The notes beneath the pieces were generated by a model, which had not been told where the DNA came from, searched no databases, and was given only the letters and a program-made list of their open reading frames with translations. Made by a program: the position numbers and the translations under genes. Source: Ampelocalamus luodianensis (lineage: Eukaryota; Streptophyta; Magnoliopsida; Poales; Poaceae). From it: a stretch of 64,000 bases of DNA. Positions 48,780 through 59,639 of this stretch are shown here, piece after piece. The first letter of the stretch is position 1, and each line of letters begins with the position of its first letter. The DNA is taken from the NCBI GenBank assembly GCA_036346255.1, contig CM070636.1, positions 30,697,539-30,761,538 of the forward strand. Reading direction: 5' to 3'.

Positions 48780-49795
48780 TAGGGGTGGGCGTGGGTCGAT
48801 CCGAACTGATCCGGACTGGCTCCATGCGGTCCAGATCTTTACGTAGGGGCAAAGTGGGTCGTTCATTATATAAACTCCCTTGAACCCAATGACCCACTAG
48901 CTCTTATGGGTCACTCCGATGCGCTGAGCATTCGTGGGTTGTGGGCTCTCGCATGTCTACCTCTCGCTAAGCCAGCCAGCGACCAACCTCCCCCGAGATA
49001 TTTTCTCTTCACAAATATCTCGTTCGCGCCCATGCCAGAGCACACCACCGTCACTGCAGCTGAGCCACTATAATAGCACGGCGCTTTCAGCGTCCACTGC
49101 TTAATACTACTCGTACTAGCATCGGTGAGCGAATCGGCATGTGCGCCAGGGCGGAGAGGAGATGTCAAGGCCGAACAGGAGCGACGCGCACTAGTCCCCT
49201 GAGGACGAGACGATGAGGGAGGCCAATGTGTGGGAGTTCTATGACGACGTAGCGCCCAAGCGCCACTCCAAGCCCTCCCACAGCGAGCACTCCATCGTCT
49301 ACACCGACGCGCTCATCCCCGATGACGACGGCAGCAACTCCCACCTCGAGCTCGACAAGTTCCAAGAACTCGAAGCCCACACCGAGGTCTCCCTTCTCCT
49401 CTTCCCCTGTCCAAGGTGGTAGGGGCTGGCCGTGGACGAGATCGGGAGGGATGAAGCAAGATCAGGATGGAGGAGAACTCAAAAGGAAGAAGCAACGGCC
49501 ATGGAAGGAGTCAAGGGCATGTAAAGGAATCTAAATACGCATCTCACAAACGCCCATGGTGGAGGATGGAAGCAGGCAGGTAGTGGCGCGTCAGAGGCGG
49601 CGAGCAGTGGCGGCGCGTGGGAAGGAGGCAGGCGCAGGGCGCTGCGTTGGATCGATCCACTCGACCCTGAGGATCAATAGGTTCCGATCCTTTTGCCCCC
49701 TTTCTTTTTCTGGGCCTCACGTATAGCCCATATGACTGAAAATTTTGGGTCAGTTCGGTGATCCAACGGGGCGGCACGATCCAGGCCCACCCCTA
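48780..49795. mobile_element. hAT-like DNA transposon carrying a gene exon
   Basis: The ends are TAGGGGTGGGCGTGGGTCG and (reverse complement) TAGGGGTGGGCCTGGATCG. The duplication CTGAGCAA is perfect (48,772-48,779 and 49,796-49,803). Inside, on the plus strand, is the first exon of a plant gene (49,162-49,386). The remaining interior is unrecognised. No transposase is seen. It is inserted between the PGAP3-like fragment and the Helitron-like end. Confidence 0.9.
49162..49386 (+). pseudogene. MEE59: Captured first exon of an MEE59-like gene
   Basis: An ATG at 49,162 opens MSRPNRSDAH, then a TAG stop at codon 11, then SPEDETMREANVWEFYDDVA, PKRHSKPSHSEHSIVYTDAL and FQELEAHTE. The exon ends at GAG|GTCTCC, consistent with a natural donor. 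The motif around KRxxKPxxSEHxxVYTD is what I associate with the small plant protein family of Arabidopsis MEE59 (maternal effect embryo arrest 59); its biochemical role is unknown to me. The following exons are absent. The orientation is opposite to the neighbouring fragments, and the exon lies wholly inside the hAT-like element. Confidence 0.7.
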
Positions 49796-50258
49796 CTGAG
49801 CAATGCAAGCGGCAGTACAAACCTTTGTGTTCAGATCTACACATAATTCAAATCATCAAGATAATATATGTAAATTTGCTAAAAAAAAGTGCAACAATAT
49901 AGCCATTTAACACAAACATAAGGAAATGTTGTCAAATGAACTACATTTTAACACCTAGTTGACACCTTAAAGATTGACATTACGCAACAAATTGTAGCAA
50001 TGGAAAAACTAAGCTTCTACAGTTACATAGTAACAGGTTCAAATACAGCACCATGATACCTACTCTGAACTCCAGTACCGGGCTAAGAGTAATAGAGCAA
50101 GCAAGGCACAAGGAACACAAGTAGTGACTACAAAAGCTACACACTGTTTAGCATTCCAGTATTGCAATTATCCGTGGGAAGGATACATTCAACATGCAAA
50201 AACTGTAAGTAAAACAGGTTTTGTCAAGTTTGAGATCTGTTGTCCTGCTAAAATTTAC

Positions 50259-50428
50259 CTTTTCAAGTTCATAGAAATTGAGATACAAAATATGAGTTGT
50301 TGTGAAAGCCAGAATTGGAGCTGCAACCATCACTCTGGAAGCTTCATCCCTCAGATTTAAAGCTCGCAATATCTCCAGAATAAGAGAGTACCCAATAAAA
50401 GCAGCAACTGATGAATAATATAACTTTT
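50259..50428 (-). pseudogene. PGAP3: PGAP3/PER1-like exon fragment
   Basis: Between ATCAG and GAAAAG|GTAAAT the frame is open: KLYYSSVAAFIGYSLILEIL, RALNLRDEASRVMVAAPILA and FTTTHILYLNFYELEK. This is a transmembrane segment of PER1-like proteins, which remodel the lipid of GPI anchors in the ER and Golgi. The motif THILYLNFYEL is characteristic. Only one exon of the gene is present, with no neighbouring PER1 sequence, so it is a captured or relocated fragment rather than a gene. Confidence 0.85.
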
Positions 50429-51267
50429 CTGATCAAAATGTATCACTGTACCAGATGAAGAATCAAGGTCAACCAATTATAATCAAGCGCATACACTGGA
50501 ATCATACTCTTGGTCAGTGGGTTGGACTTACCAACTATGATATATGCACGCCAAAACCATGCATTCATGGACAAGAGACGTGGTCGTAAAATATACAATA
50601 AATATCAATTTTATTCTATACACATATCAAGCAAAACATATCTATACAAGTTAGTACATAAATCAAATCGTAAAAAAAAATACTACATGTTCTAAAATCC
50701 CAAAAGCAAATTAAAGCCATCATCGTTGTCAAGTTATTGAAATGCCTCAACCGTCACTTTCTAGTTGCAACGGAAACACGTACTTTGTGCCATTTTTTTC
50801 ATATTTTTTTATTACACTCATCGTGCAAAACTTACAAAGGAATATAACAATTTTTTTCATCATAATCTATTTCACAAAATGCTATCTGAATGTGCATGTC
50901 TAGAGGAGTTCGTATTTGAAATTATCATCAGAGCCAGAAGACCAATATTATATATATTTTTTAAGAGTAATATTATCTATGTTGGAGAATGTAAAATAGC
51001 CGAACACAAAAGAGGCCAACGTACACTCTATGGCTTAAAAAATGTGAAAATCCAAAACTTTTGTTCAAAGCAAGCATACAGTAGTAGGATGCATGATTGG
51101 ACCAAATAATGGTCATAAAAACCATTGTGAAGAATTGTACATTGCCAATTCCCAACCCAACCCCTAGCACTGAACATCGAAAAGAATCCTCACAAACAAA
51201 AACTAAAACAATAACCGAGTTTAGTGGCATGACAACTAAATGAGATAGGAAATCAAAGTGACATTAC

Positions 51268-51403
51268 CATATTGTTGTTAACATCTGCACTGAATTTCTT
51301 GAGCTCCTTGATAAGGCTAATATGGAACTTCTGGAGGGTCTTGTGTAGACGATATGGCAAATGAAACACAAATGCTTTCATGTTCCCATTGACATTCATC
51401 TAG
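51268..51403 (-). pseudogene. RPS7: 40S ribosomal protein S7 (eS7)-like exon fragment
   Basis: After a pyrimidine-rich acceptor (TTTTCCAG) the frame reads MNVNGNMKAFVFHLPYRLHK then TLQKFHISLIKELKKFSADV, ending at ATG|GTAATG. It resembles the eS7 segment with GN-KA-V-H-PYRL-K-EL-KKFS, at roughly half identity by eye. The codon before the Met is TAG where the family has Gln, a nonsense change. No other eS7 exon was found nearby. It is diverged and non-functional. Confidence 0.6.
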
Positions 51404-52076
51404 CTGGAAAACAAACACCACCACCACCGTCTTATGACAATGATTCCTGATGTGTAGTTGTAGCATAAGCACATAGACAACATAGTTGCAGGGCCATCCA
51501 AGAGGAAGGAAAATTCCTGATGTGTCATTCTGAGGAAGAACGAGGAAGCATATCAGCCTAAACAAAACTACATGTCCCTTGCAAGATTGTACTAACTACT
51601 AAGGATTCCGATCAGTGGAAGTTTAGGCATTACAAGCTTAAGAATGGAGAAGATTTATGAGGTGGATATATCAAACATCAGCAAGTAATCTGAAAATAAA
51701 CAACAGAGAATAGAAAGCACATGCAAAGACCTTTTTTAGAAAGATTGGAATGCAAAGACCTTTCAGGAATCGAGATTTCTATTGCAAGCCAGTTTGTCTC
51801 ATGGGGTACATGACTGAGAATTATAGAAGAATGATACAGAAGACCAAAGGAGATGACTATTACAAATAAGATCTGAAATTAACTGGAGAAGCTTTAACTA
51901 AGTCATGAAAGGGGAAAAAAACTTTTCTAGATCTTTACTCAAGCCTGAAAGGAGGGGGGAAGCTATAGTACATTCAAAGTGGGCAGGGAAACTTGCACTG
52001 TATTGACAGATAAACATTTTTGTGAACAAATATCTTAAACCTACGACTTGCTGAAAGTTATACTTGAAATACTAAC

Positions 52077-52998
52077 CTTCTCAAATTAGATAGGTTTCAT
52101 TTGGAATCCTGGAGGTAACCTCTTGGCATATTCTTCCAACTTAGCCAGAAGATCATCAATAACAGTGACATCATCAACTGAGGAGCTAGAAAGGTTAGTG
52201 GCCTTCTCATCTGTCACAATATTGACCCCTTTCTTTGGCTCAAGTATAGGAACGGTAACCTTATTTACAACATCAGCCAGCTCACTTGTGTTTTTTTTGC
52301 CCAATCAGTTATAGCAATTCCAAATGACTCTGCCCTCAATATTGAAGCAGACATAATGAAGTGTATATGAGATGGATCAGCAGCTGAAAATTTCAGCAGA
52401 TGAGGGAAGCGCTTTTGGGCGGACCAGAAAGGACCACCCGTGCTAGTGGCAGCATCTTCAAGAAAAGTGAATGTGAGCTGCTTCACACGGTTCGAGAAAT
52501 AATCCTCAAATCTACCAAGAGCAAAAAAAAAGGAACTTATCTACTTGCACACAAAAACTGAAGCTCTAAAATGAGGTACATCTCAAGGAAAAAAACAGAG
52601 AAGCTGTTGAAGTACAACATTTCTCAGATCTTAAACAATACTTCTTGTTGATGCTCCATGCATAGCAAAATGATGGTATCTCGACAGTACTAATCTACAC
52701 AGGTCACACACTTGAACAGACGTTAGTTAATATAACAGTGCAAGGGACTAAATCTGATAAACCATTTATGGTGAATTCAACTAATCATTTTTGCGAGGGA
52801 GGGAGGATGATGCAGAATTCCATAGACAAGTAGCAGCTTAAAATGCAGTAGAGACCAAGCAAAAACAAAACGAAGATCATACAAAAAATAAGATAACAAT
52901 AACATGCAGAAGAGATAAACATACTTCAGTTGGGCCCAAGTTATGCAATCCTCAAATGTATCACACCGCTCCTTGTCAAGACATTCAGATACACGTTC
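52077..52998 (-). pseudogene. UBA1: Ubiquitin-activating enzyme E1 (UBA1), two exon fragments
   Basis: E1 activates ubiquitin with ATP through a thioester. Two exons remain: 52,925-52,998 ([20 protein letters not shown] and WAQLK) and 52,077-52,511 ([60 protein letters not shown]). The splice junction is intact (CTGAA|GTATGT and TGGTAG|ATTT). The second exon has a one-base gain in an eight-A run near 52,290 and a TAA stop where IQFEK is expected. The first exon is cut at 52,998 by a gypsy LTR. Downstream E1 exons are absent. This is a piece of the second catalytic-cysteine half and following linker, non-functional. Confidence 0.92.
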
Positions 52999-55541
52999 CG
53001 TAACATCCCAATTCTCAACTTGTGTTTCAAATGTAAGAAAATGTGTAGAAATTAAAACTTTTCTTGCATCTTGTAGTTTTTGGAGCTTTCTGTAATTCCT
53101 GAAAGGAATTGTGAGAAATCAAAAACCCAAACCTCCAAATTGACTAAAGTCATGACCCTTCTTTTTCAACCCTTGTCAAATCTAGTGATCATCCACTGGA
53201 AATAATTTTCTTGGGTTCTAAGGATGTTGTGTGACTCCTCTGAAAAATTTCACAATTTTTAGAAATTGTCCGAATATTTTAAGAGGTAGTCAAACCAGTT
53301 GGACCTTTGGTCAAACCCTAACTCAGAACCTTGAGAAATTTTTGGAGAAAAATGCTCAGCATAAAAACCTCTGAAAAATTTATGCAAGGTTTATCCTGGA
53401 ATTAGGAACCTCCTGTAAAAATTTCAGAATTTTTGGAGTTGGTTGCTATCTCTAAAAATCCCCCAAAGTTTTTAACCCATTTCTAAAACCCTAAGTCAAA
53501 GCTGTTGGACTCGAGCCTAACCTTTCTCTTGGTTGAACCCGACCCTTTCCCGCGCTTGGGTTAGCCCTGTTCAACGCGCGATCTATCTCCGCCGTTGGAT
53601 CTTCATCGGGCCGCCCACAGCGCGCGTGCCCTTCGGATCTCCGATCCCGCCACCGTTGGGAGCCGTTGGATCTTAATCCAACGTGTGCGTTTGTGCTCGG
53701 TCGTTTTGAATCAAAATGACCCAAGCTAGTTTCAAGTTGTTGGTTGAGCCCAATCCACTAATTGTACTCGGGCTCGAGCCACTTGACGTGTGAATTGGAC
53801 CGTTGGATTTTAATCCAACGATCAAGATCGCCTGTGTCGTTCGGACCTCCGAAGGTCCCCTTTCAATCTAAGCCCTTGGATATTAATCGGACCGTCTAGG
53901 TTGTTTTGAACGTTGGAACTTTCCAAATGATCGATTCAATCGTGACCGTCCATTTCTAATCCAACCATCCAGATCTTTTGACTCAATTTAACCTAACTCC
54001 TTTGTCACTTTTGACTTGAGCCCTTCGATTCTTTCACTGACATGTGGGCCCCAGGGTCCTGGTCACCTTCTTCCTCCTTGCATGCGCGTGACAGAAATAG
54101 GGCATGGAGGAGGCACAGTGTTTTGTCACCTCCATGGAGTCCGGTAACGGCTCTTTGCTGCAAACATTTAATGTGCATCAGAGTTTCTTCCCCCAAAGTC
54201 ATGGTCTTCAACTACTCCCGTCAATTCTCTTGGTCCATGGCAGGACCATAGACCGAGCTCATGGTGGATCTATGCCCTTGCTCAAAACCCTAGCTCCCTA
54301 GCTATAAAAAGCCCCAAGCTCTACCTCAGCCTGTTTTAGTCACCACCATAGCTTAACCTTGCTCCCTCTCTGTGTATTGGGCTCAAACACTCGAGAGCCC
54401 AAAATCGCCATTACTGGACCTTGGAGCGCCTCGGTGGCGACAGTGCTCCAAGGGTTCTTTTGGCAATCTATTTACTTCATTTTGTTTCTCTCATCATCTC
54501 TAGCAAGACCCTAACTTAGTTTGGTTTGGCATTCACAGAAATTGTTAAATTTGGGGTTTGTTCAAATTCGGCCGAAATCACCCTTTTTCTTCCTCACCTC
54601 CGGTGAGTGCTTCATCTCTCAATTATTTGCTCATGGACCTTCTATGAGCTATAATGAAGCTATTATGATGACCTGGTCTCACTCATTTTGCTCAGACCAT
54701 CATTTTCACTTCATCACCTTCGTTGCCGGTACTGTGCTTCGTCGCCGGAGCAACTCCGACCATCTCCTAGCCTCTACAGCGTTAAGGTACCCCCATAGTA
54801 GTCCCTAGAGGCTGTGGCACTCGCTTTCTTGGACTGTTGCGGAGCTTTTCGCCATTTTCACTTTTGACAGTACTTGTCACCACCGTTCATCTCCGGCTCA
54901 CCGGCGTTCTAGACCATCACCGCCGTTGAGATTACATCTAATGGGTGCGCAATGCTATTGCGAACCCATTTTGGCCTTTAGGTTGCACCACTGTGGCCAG
55001 AGCCACCGGCGGCAAGCCTTTGTTCGCGCTCGGGTGCGTTGTCGGGCGCATAAGCCCCGTGTTAGTGTCGTTTAGGACAAAGATTCGTTGATTAATGCTA
55101 ATCATCAGTTAATCATTGCTAATCATTGGTTTAGCAATAAATGTCTGTCCTAAAATGACTTAATGAGTCACGGACTATGGACCCACACATTTAAAACCCG
55201 TGCGTTTTAAATCGTCGTGAGTTGGCATTAATTGTCACTTACAAGTGGGCCCAACGTCCTTAATCCCCGCATTGTGCGCGTGCGCAATGCTTTGTTAATC
55301 CTGGACTGTCGATTTCAAGATCAACGGTCCAGATCTCGTGAACCTTTGGACCCCGGAGGTCTCAATCGCTGCGAGCCGTCAGATCTTGACCAACGGTCTA
55401 GATCTGTTTGGCCGTCGGATCTTATGAGGACCCGTTTATTTGGCTTGTAATGCTAACCAACCACCGGTCCTAGCATCACAAATCAAATAAATCGATCCTC
55501 GAGATATGTATACTTCCTGAAAGCGATATCGCACCTCGTTA
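52999..55541 (+). repeat. Ty3/gypsy LTR, plus orientation
   Basis: CGTAACATCCCAATTCTCAA at the start resembles TGTAACATCCCCATTTTCGA at 63,016; the first 75 bp are alike, then they diverge. It contains CCGTTGGATTTTAATCCAACG-type inverted words and a TATA-like GCTATAAAAAG at 54,301. The 3' limit is put near CGTTACA at 55,541 but is uncertain. It interrupts the UBA1 exon. Confidence 0.6.
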
Positions 55542-58500
55542 CAAAATTAGACAAAGAACTCCATTCAAAACATAGAGTCCAAACATTACACTACAAACGG
55601 AAGATAAACAAATAGTAATGTAATTATGGACATAGGCGATGTGCCACAAGATACACAAATAACAAGAACGGCAATGCGAAGCAAAGTGCCATAAGATGGC
55701 TATAAACAAAGCCAATCGTGCCTTCAACCCACAAGGCATCGGACCGACCGCCAAGACTAGTCGTCACCCACGGCGGCAAGACTGACTCACGTAGTGAGGC
55801 CCCGAGGCTCACCTTCTTCCTCTGCAACCAAAACATTAAGCAAAGCACACGAGTACAAAGATTGTCTTTGTACCGCAAGACAGACGTGTGAACTAGCGCA
55901 CTGTTCATATGCTACATGCGGGCTTGTTTAGTGGAGGCCATATGTTTTATTTGCATAAAGCCAATTTTCATTTGCAATAATGTAATCTGGTTTAAAGGCA
56001 AGTTTGCAATTCATTTTTAAGATTGAAATAACGATGCGAATATTGATAACAAAAGCGAAAGATAAACAACCTAGAAGTGACTATCCCAATAGTCACCACA
56101 AGAATAGCACGAATCCCGATTCGTACCACCCATCAAGTTTTAATTTAAATGTTGTAGTCTAGTTCTTGGGGCGTATCCGAGCATGTCCATAACCTAGGGC
56201 GAGGCTATTCGAATAGTTTTAACCTGCAGGTGTACCAATGTACCCACACTTCGCATCGCCTTTAAGCCAAAACACACTTAGAAGGTATGTTTGCACGGCT
56301 AAGTCCTACGAGACTTTTCCAATATTGTGTATTAACTACGAGCAGCTCGTATGGATAGAAACCCATACGCTTACATGGTAAAGCCAAAAAGACAACTACC
56401 CACTCAGATAAAGCTTTTGGACAACTACCATGCTCCCACCTCCGTCCCTCCCGCGACCTCCTGCGACCGGAGCCAATACACGCCAAAGTACTAGGTCAAG
56501 AGAGGTCCCATATACTCTAGTGTGGTTAGCACGCAAAATGCTCGATCGGTGGCGCAAGTAACTCGGTCCTTAATCGACTCGGCACCTTTCCACACACCCA
56601 ACAGATCACACCAAGATACCATTGTGCCCAAGTCTAAATTATTTTGTTTTCATTTTTAGTTTTGCAATTAAACATAGCAGAAATGCTAAAACATAAAGCT
56701 ATAGTAAATTTTGTGTGATCAAGGTTACCGACTAAAGTCGATAACCGCCCGATTCTACCGATAGCTAAGCATGTCTAAGCAAGTTGACCGGATCTACTAA
56801 GTGATAAGAGATCATCCAATGACCTCTAATCACAAAGAAATAACCTAGGCTCGGTAGTAGAGATCAATATTTTGTCTACAGGATATGCACTACTGATTTA
56901 ACTAATCAATTTAACACAAATTAAGCAATGCATACATACAAATTGAAACAAAATATTAGATTTTAAAATACCGATAAACATGATCAAACCGCTTGCTCGC
57001 TTTGTTGCTCAATATGTTGCGAGGATCGTTCTCGTGGTTGCCGCAAATATCGAATCCTAACGATTTGAACAAAGCAATAATAAGAACGAATAACACCGCA
57101 AAACTCAAACATCACATACAAACACCAATATATACACCAAGGCTAGACTATCACAAAGAATGACAAACAATTGCTACAGAGACCCACCCACCTTTGCTAG
57201 GTTAACCACAAAATCAAACCTCTAGCATGATTTAAACTTTGGACAGACTTTGATGGTGATTGTGTGCACATCTATTATTCAACCATCAAGTCAATATATC
57301 AACAACAACTAGCTTCTCTAACTCAACCATTATTAAGCGATATTACAGAAACTACAAAAAGCTATTGACAACACTAACTATCAAGTATCCAACTAAGAGG
57401 TGCTAAACAAAGTTCTAAATGAGTTTGGGCTTTAATAAAATTCAGCTACTAACACACCTAAGCAACATGCCAACATTTTGCAAGGTTAACACAATTCGCA
57501 TGCCATTACACCAAATCTAATCGCACCGATAAATCCAAAGTACAGAGACAATAAAATGAACAAACTAACTATCCCTTATGAACAAACATGACAACAAGAG
57601 CTTAGAACTTAAAGATGCTAACTAATTTCATGCTAACCACCACCACAAAAGGGAGACATCAAGTTTAACAAAACCTAATAGCAAGCATGATACCAATTTT
57701 CGCCATCGACAATGTAATAAACGACAACAAAGAAACATACAGAGAACTAGAACTATAATACTTTCAAACCTCAATTACTAACTTTGATCATGCATGAGAG
57801 TGAGCTAAAGAGCAATCATAAACATGATTAGCGACTAACTACAATGCTTCGTAGAGGTGGGCCTAATGACGATGAAATGCAGATGGGCACAGTAAGAACG
57901 AGAGGATCGGTGCTCGACTGGAAACCGCCGCGAAGGAGTGGCGGCGAGGGTCGGCGACGGCCAAAATGGGTCGCCAGAGGTTCTTGAAGCTAAGGATGGT
58001 CGCGGGAAGCCGGAGATGTATTGGGTGGCGCGGCGACGAGCACGGCGGCGGCGGTGGGGTGACAAGGTGCGGTTGCACTGAGAGGTAAACAATGAAAGTT
58101 AGCGCGCAGATGAGCATCGCGAGTTACCAGAACTCACCGAATGACGCAAGCTCAAGAGGTCGCCGGAGATGGCCCGCGACGAGAACCACCACGGCGATTA
58201 AGGGGTCACCGAGGAGGAGCAACCTTTGAGCAAAAATAGGGAAAAGAGAGACGGAGATAGCTTGAGTGAGTGCACTAGATGAAGCTAGCGCGAGCAATTG
58301 CCCAAGGAACCAACTCACGGAGATGAGGACGACGATCCAACTTTCGGCCAAGAAGAGGGATACCAAAATTCAATGGCCCCCGCGAGTGAAACACAAAATT
58401 AGCCGAGGGAAATCATGATAGGGATCTGGAACACGATGTGACGCGCAAAGAAGGGATGATCTTCATCGGTTGTGGTGCCGACACGGCGGAGCGGCACGGC

Positions 58501-59626
58501 CGTGAACCGGGATTGCGCACTACTACTATTTGAGCTCGGGAAGGTAATGGAGGCGGGAAGTGGTCTTAGGGTGTCCAAAGGAGGATAAGAGAGCTTTGCG
58601 AGAGCTTAAGTAGGGAAGAGGCGGAGGAAATCGAGAGGCGAGCTTCTCAAGCACCGAGACGCAAAGGAGAAAAGCGAGTCGGGGTAGATGACGGCGATAA
58701 ATGCCACACGAGGTATGGGCTTAGCGGCGGGAGATGCACGTAGGTGAAGCGCGCGAAACCAAGAATGGACGGCGAGAGGAGGTGGCGCGCATGCATGCCG
58801 CCACCGCACAAAGACACGAACGAGAGGTAGGTGACGACGGCGACGAGTGGGACCCGCTGCGATAAAGAATGGCGCGCGAACCGTAGACCGCACGGTGCAA
58901 TTAGGTGGTCCGCTCGATCAGAATCGTCGGCCGTTGGATCTAAAATGAACGGTCGAGATGGATGTATGCATTCGGACAGGTCGGTTGCGCCCGCGAACGT
59001 GGATCGTCGCGATGCACAACGGACGGTCACGATTGATTAGATTCGCGGTGCGATTATTGGCGCGACCGAGCCATTTAGGTGCGGTCGGGTTTGAGTCGGG
59101 CTCGGGCTCGAGCCCGACAAACGATGAATACCGATTTGAAGTTTTAAAAGGCTGAGAGGGTTTGGAGAATTTTTAGAGGTAACTCCTGAGCTCCAAAAAT
59201 TTCAGAAATTTTATAGTAGCTACTAGGGACAGAGGACAACCTTGTATAATTTTTCCAGAACTTTTATGCACTGCATTGTTCTAGAGAAAATTCACAAGCT
59301 GCTGTCTGAGGAGTTTGACCAGATTTCAAACGGAGTTGACTTGGCCATTTGAAATAGCAAACAAAATCTAAAAATTGTGAAATAATTCAGGGAGGTAGAT
59401 AGGATGATCAAGATGACAGGAAAAATATTCCTAGGGGATGATCACAAGTTTGAAGGCTAAGAATGTGCTGACAACAATTTCCATTCACAAGAATTTAATT
59501 CTAGAAAATGGAAATTGCTAGGGAAAAATGTAGAAACTTTCAAATGATTTGAAGAGGCAACAAAAGTTTTTATTTCTCCTCAAAATTTTACATTTGAAAT
59601 ACAAACCCTAAGTTAAGGCTGTTACA
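55542..59626 (-). repeat. Ty3/gypsy 3' LTR, minus orientation
   Basis: On the minus strand it begins TGTAACAGCC at 59,626, directly after a polypurine tract (GTAAGGGGGAGATT), so it is the 3' LTR of the pol at 59,640-63,015. Its first few hundred bases resemble the plus-orientation LTRs at 52,999 and 63,016 (CAAATGTAA, AAAACTTTT, GTGATCATCC, TTTCACAATTTTTAGA). The far end is not defined; up to 4 kb would be long but possible for this type. No coding sequence was seen in it. Confidence 0.6.
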
Positions 59627-59639
59627 AATCTCCCCCTTA

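Noticed and set aside
53491..54808. Short open frames in the plus-orientation gypsy LTR
   Set aside because: LTRs of this type are non-coding; none of the frames matches a known protein, and composition explains them.
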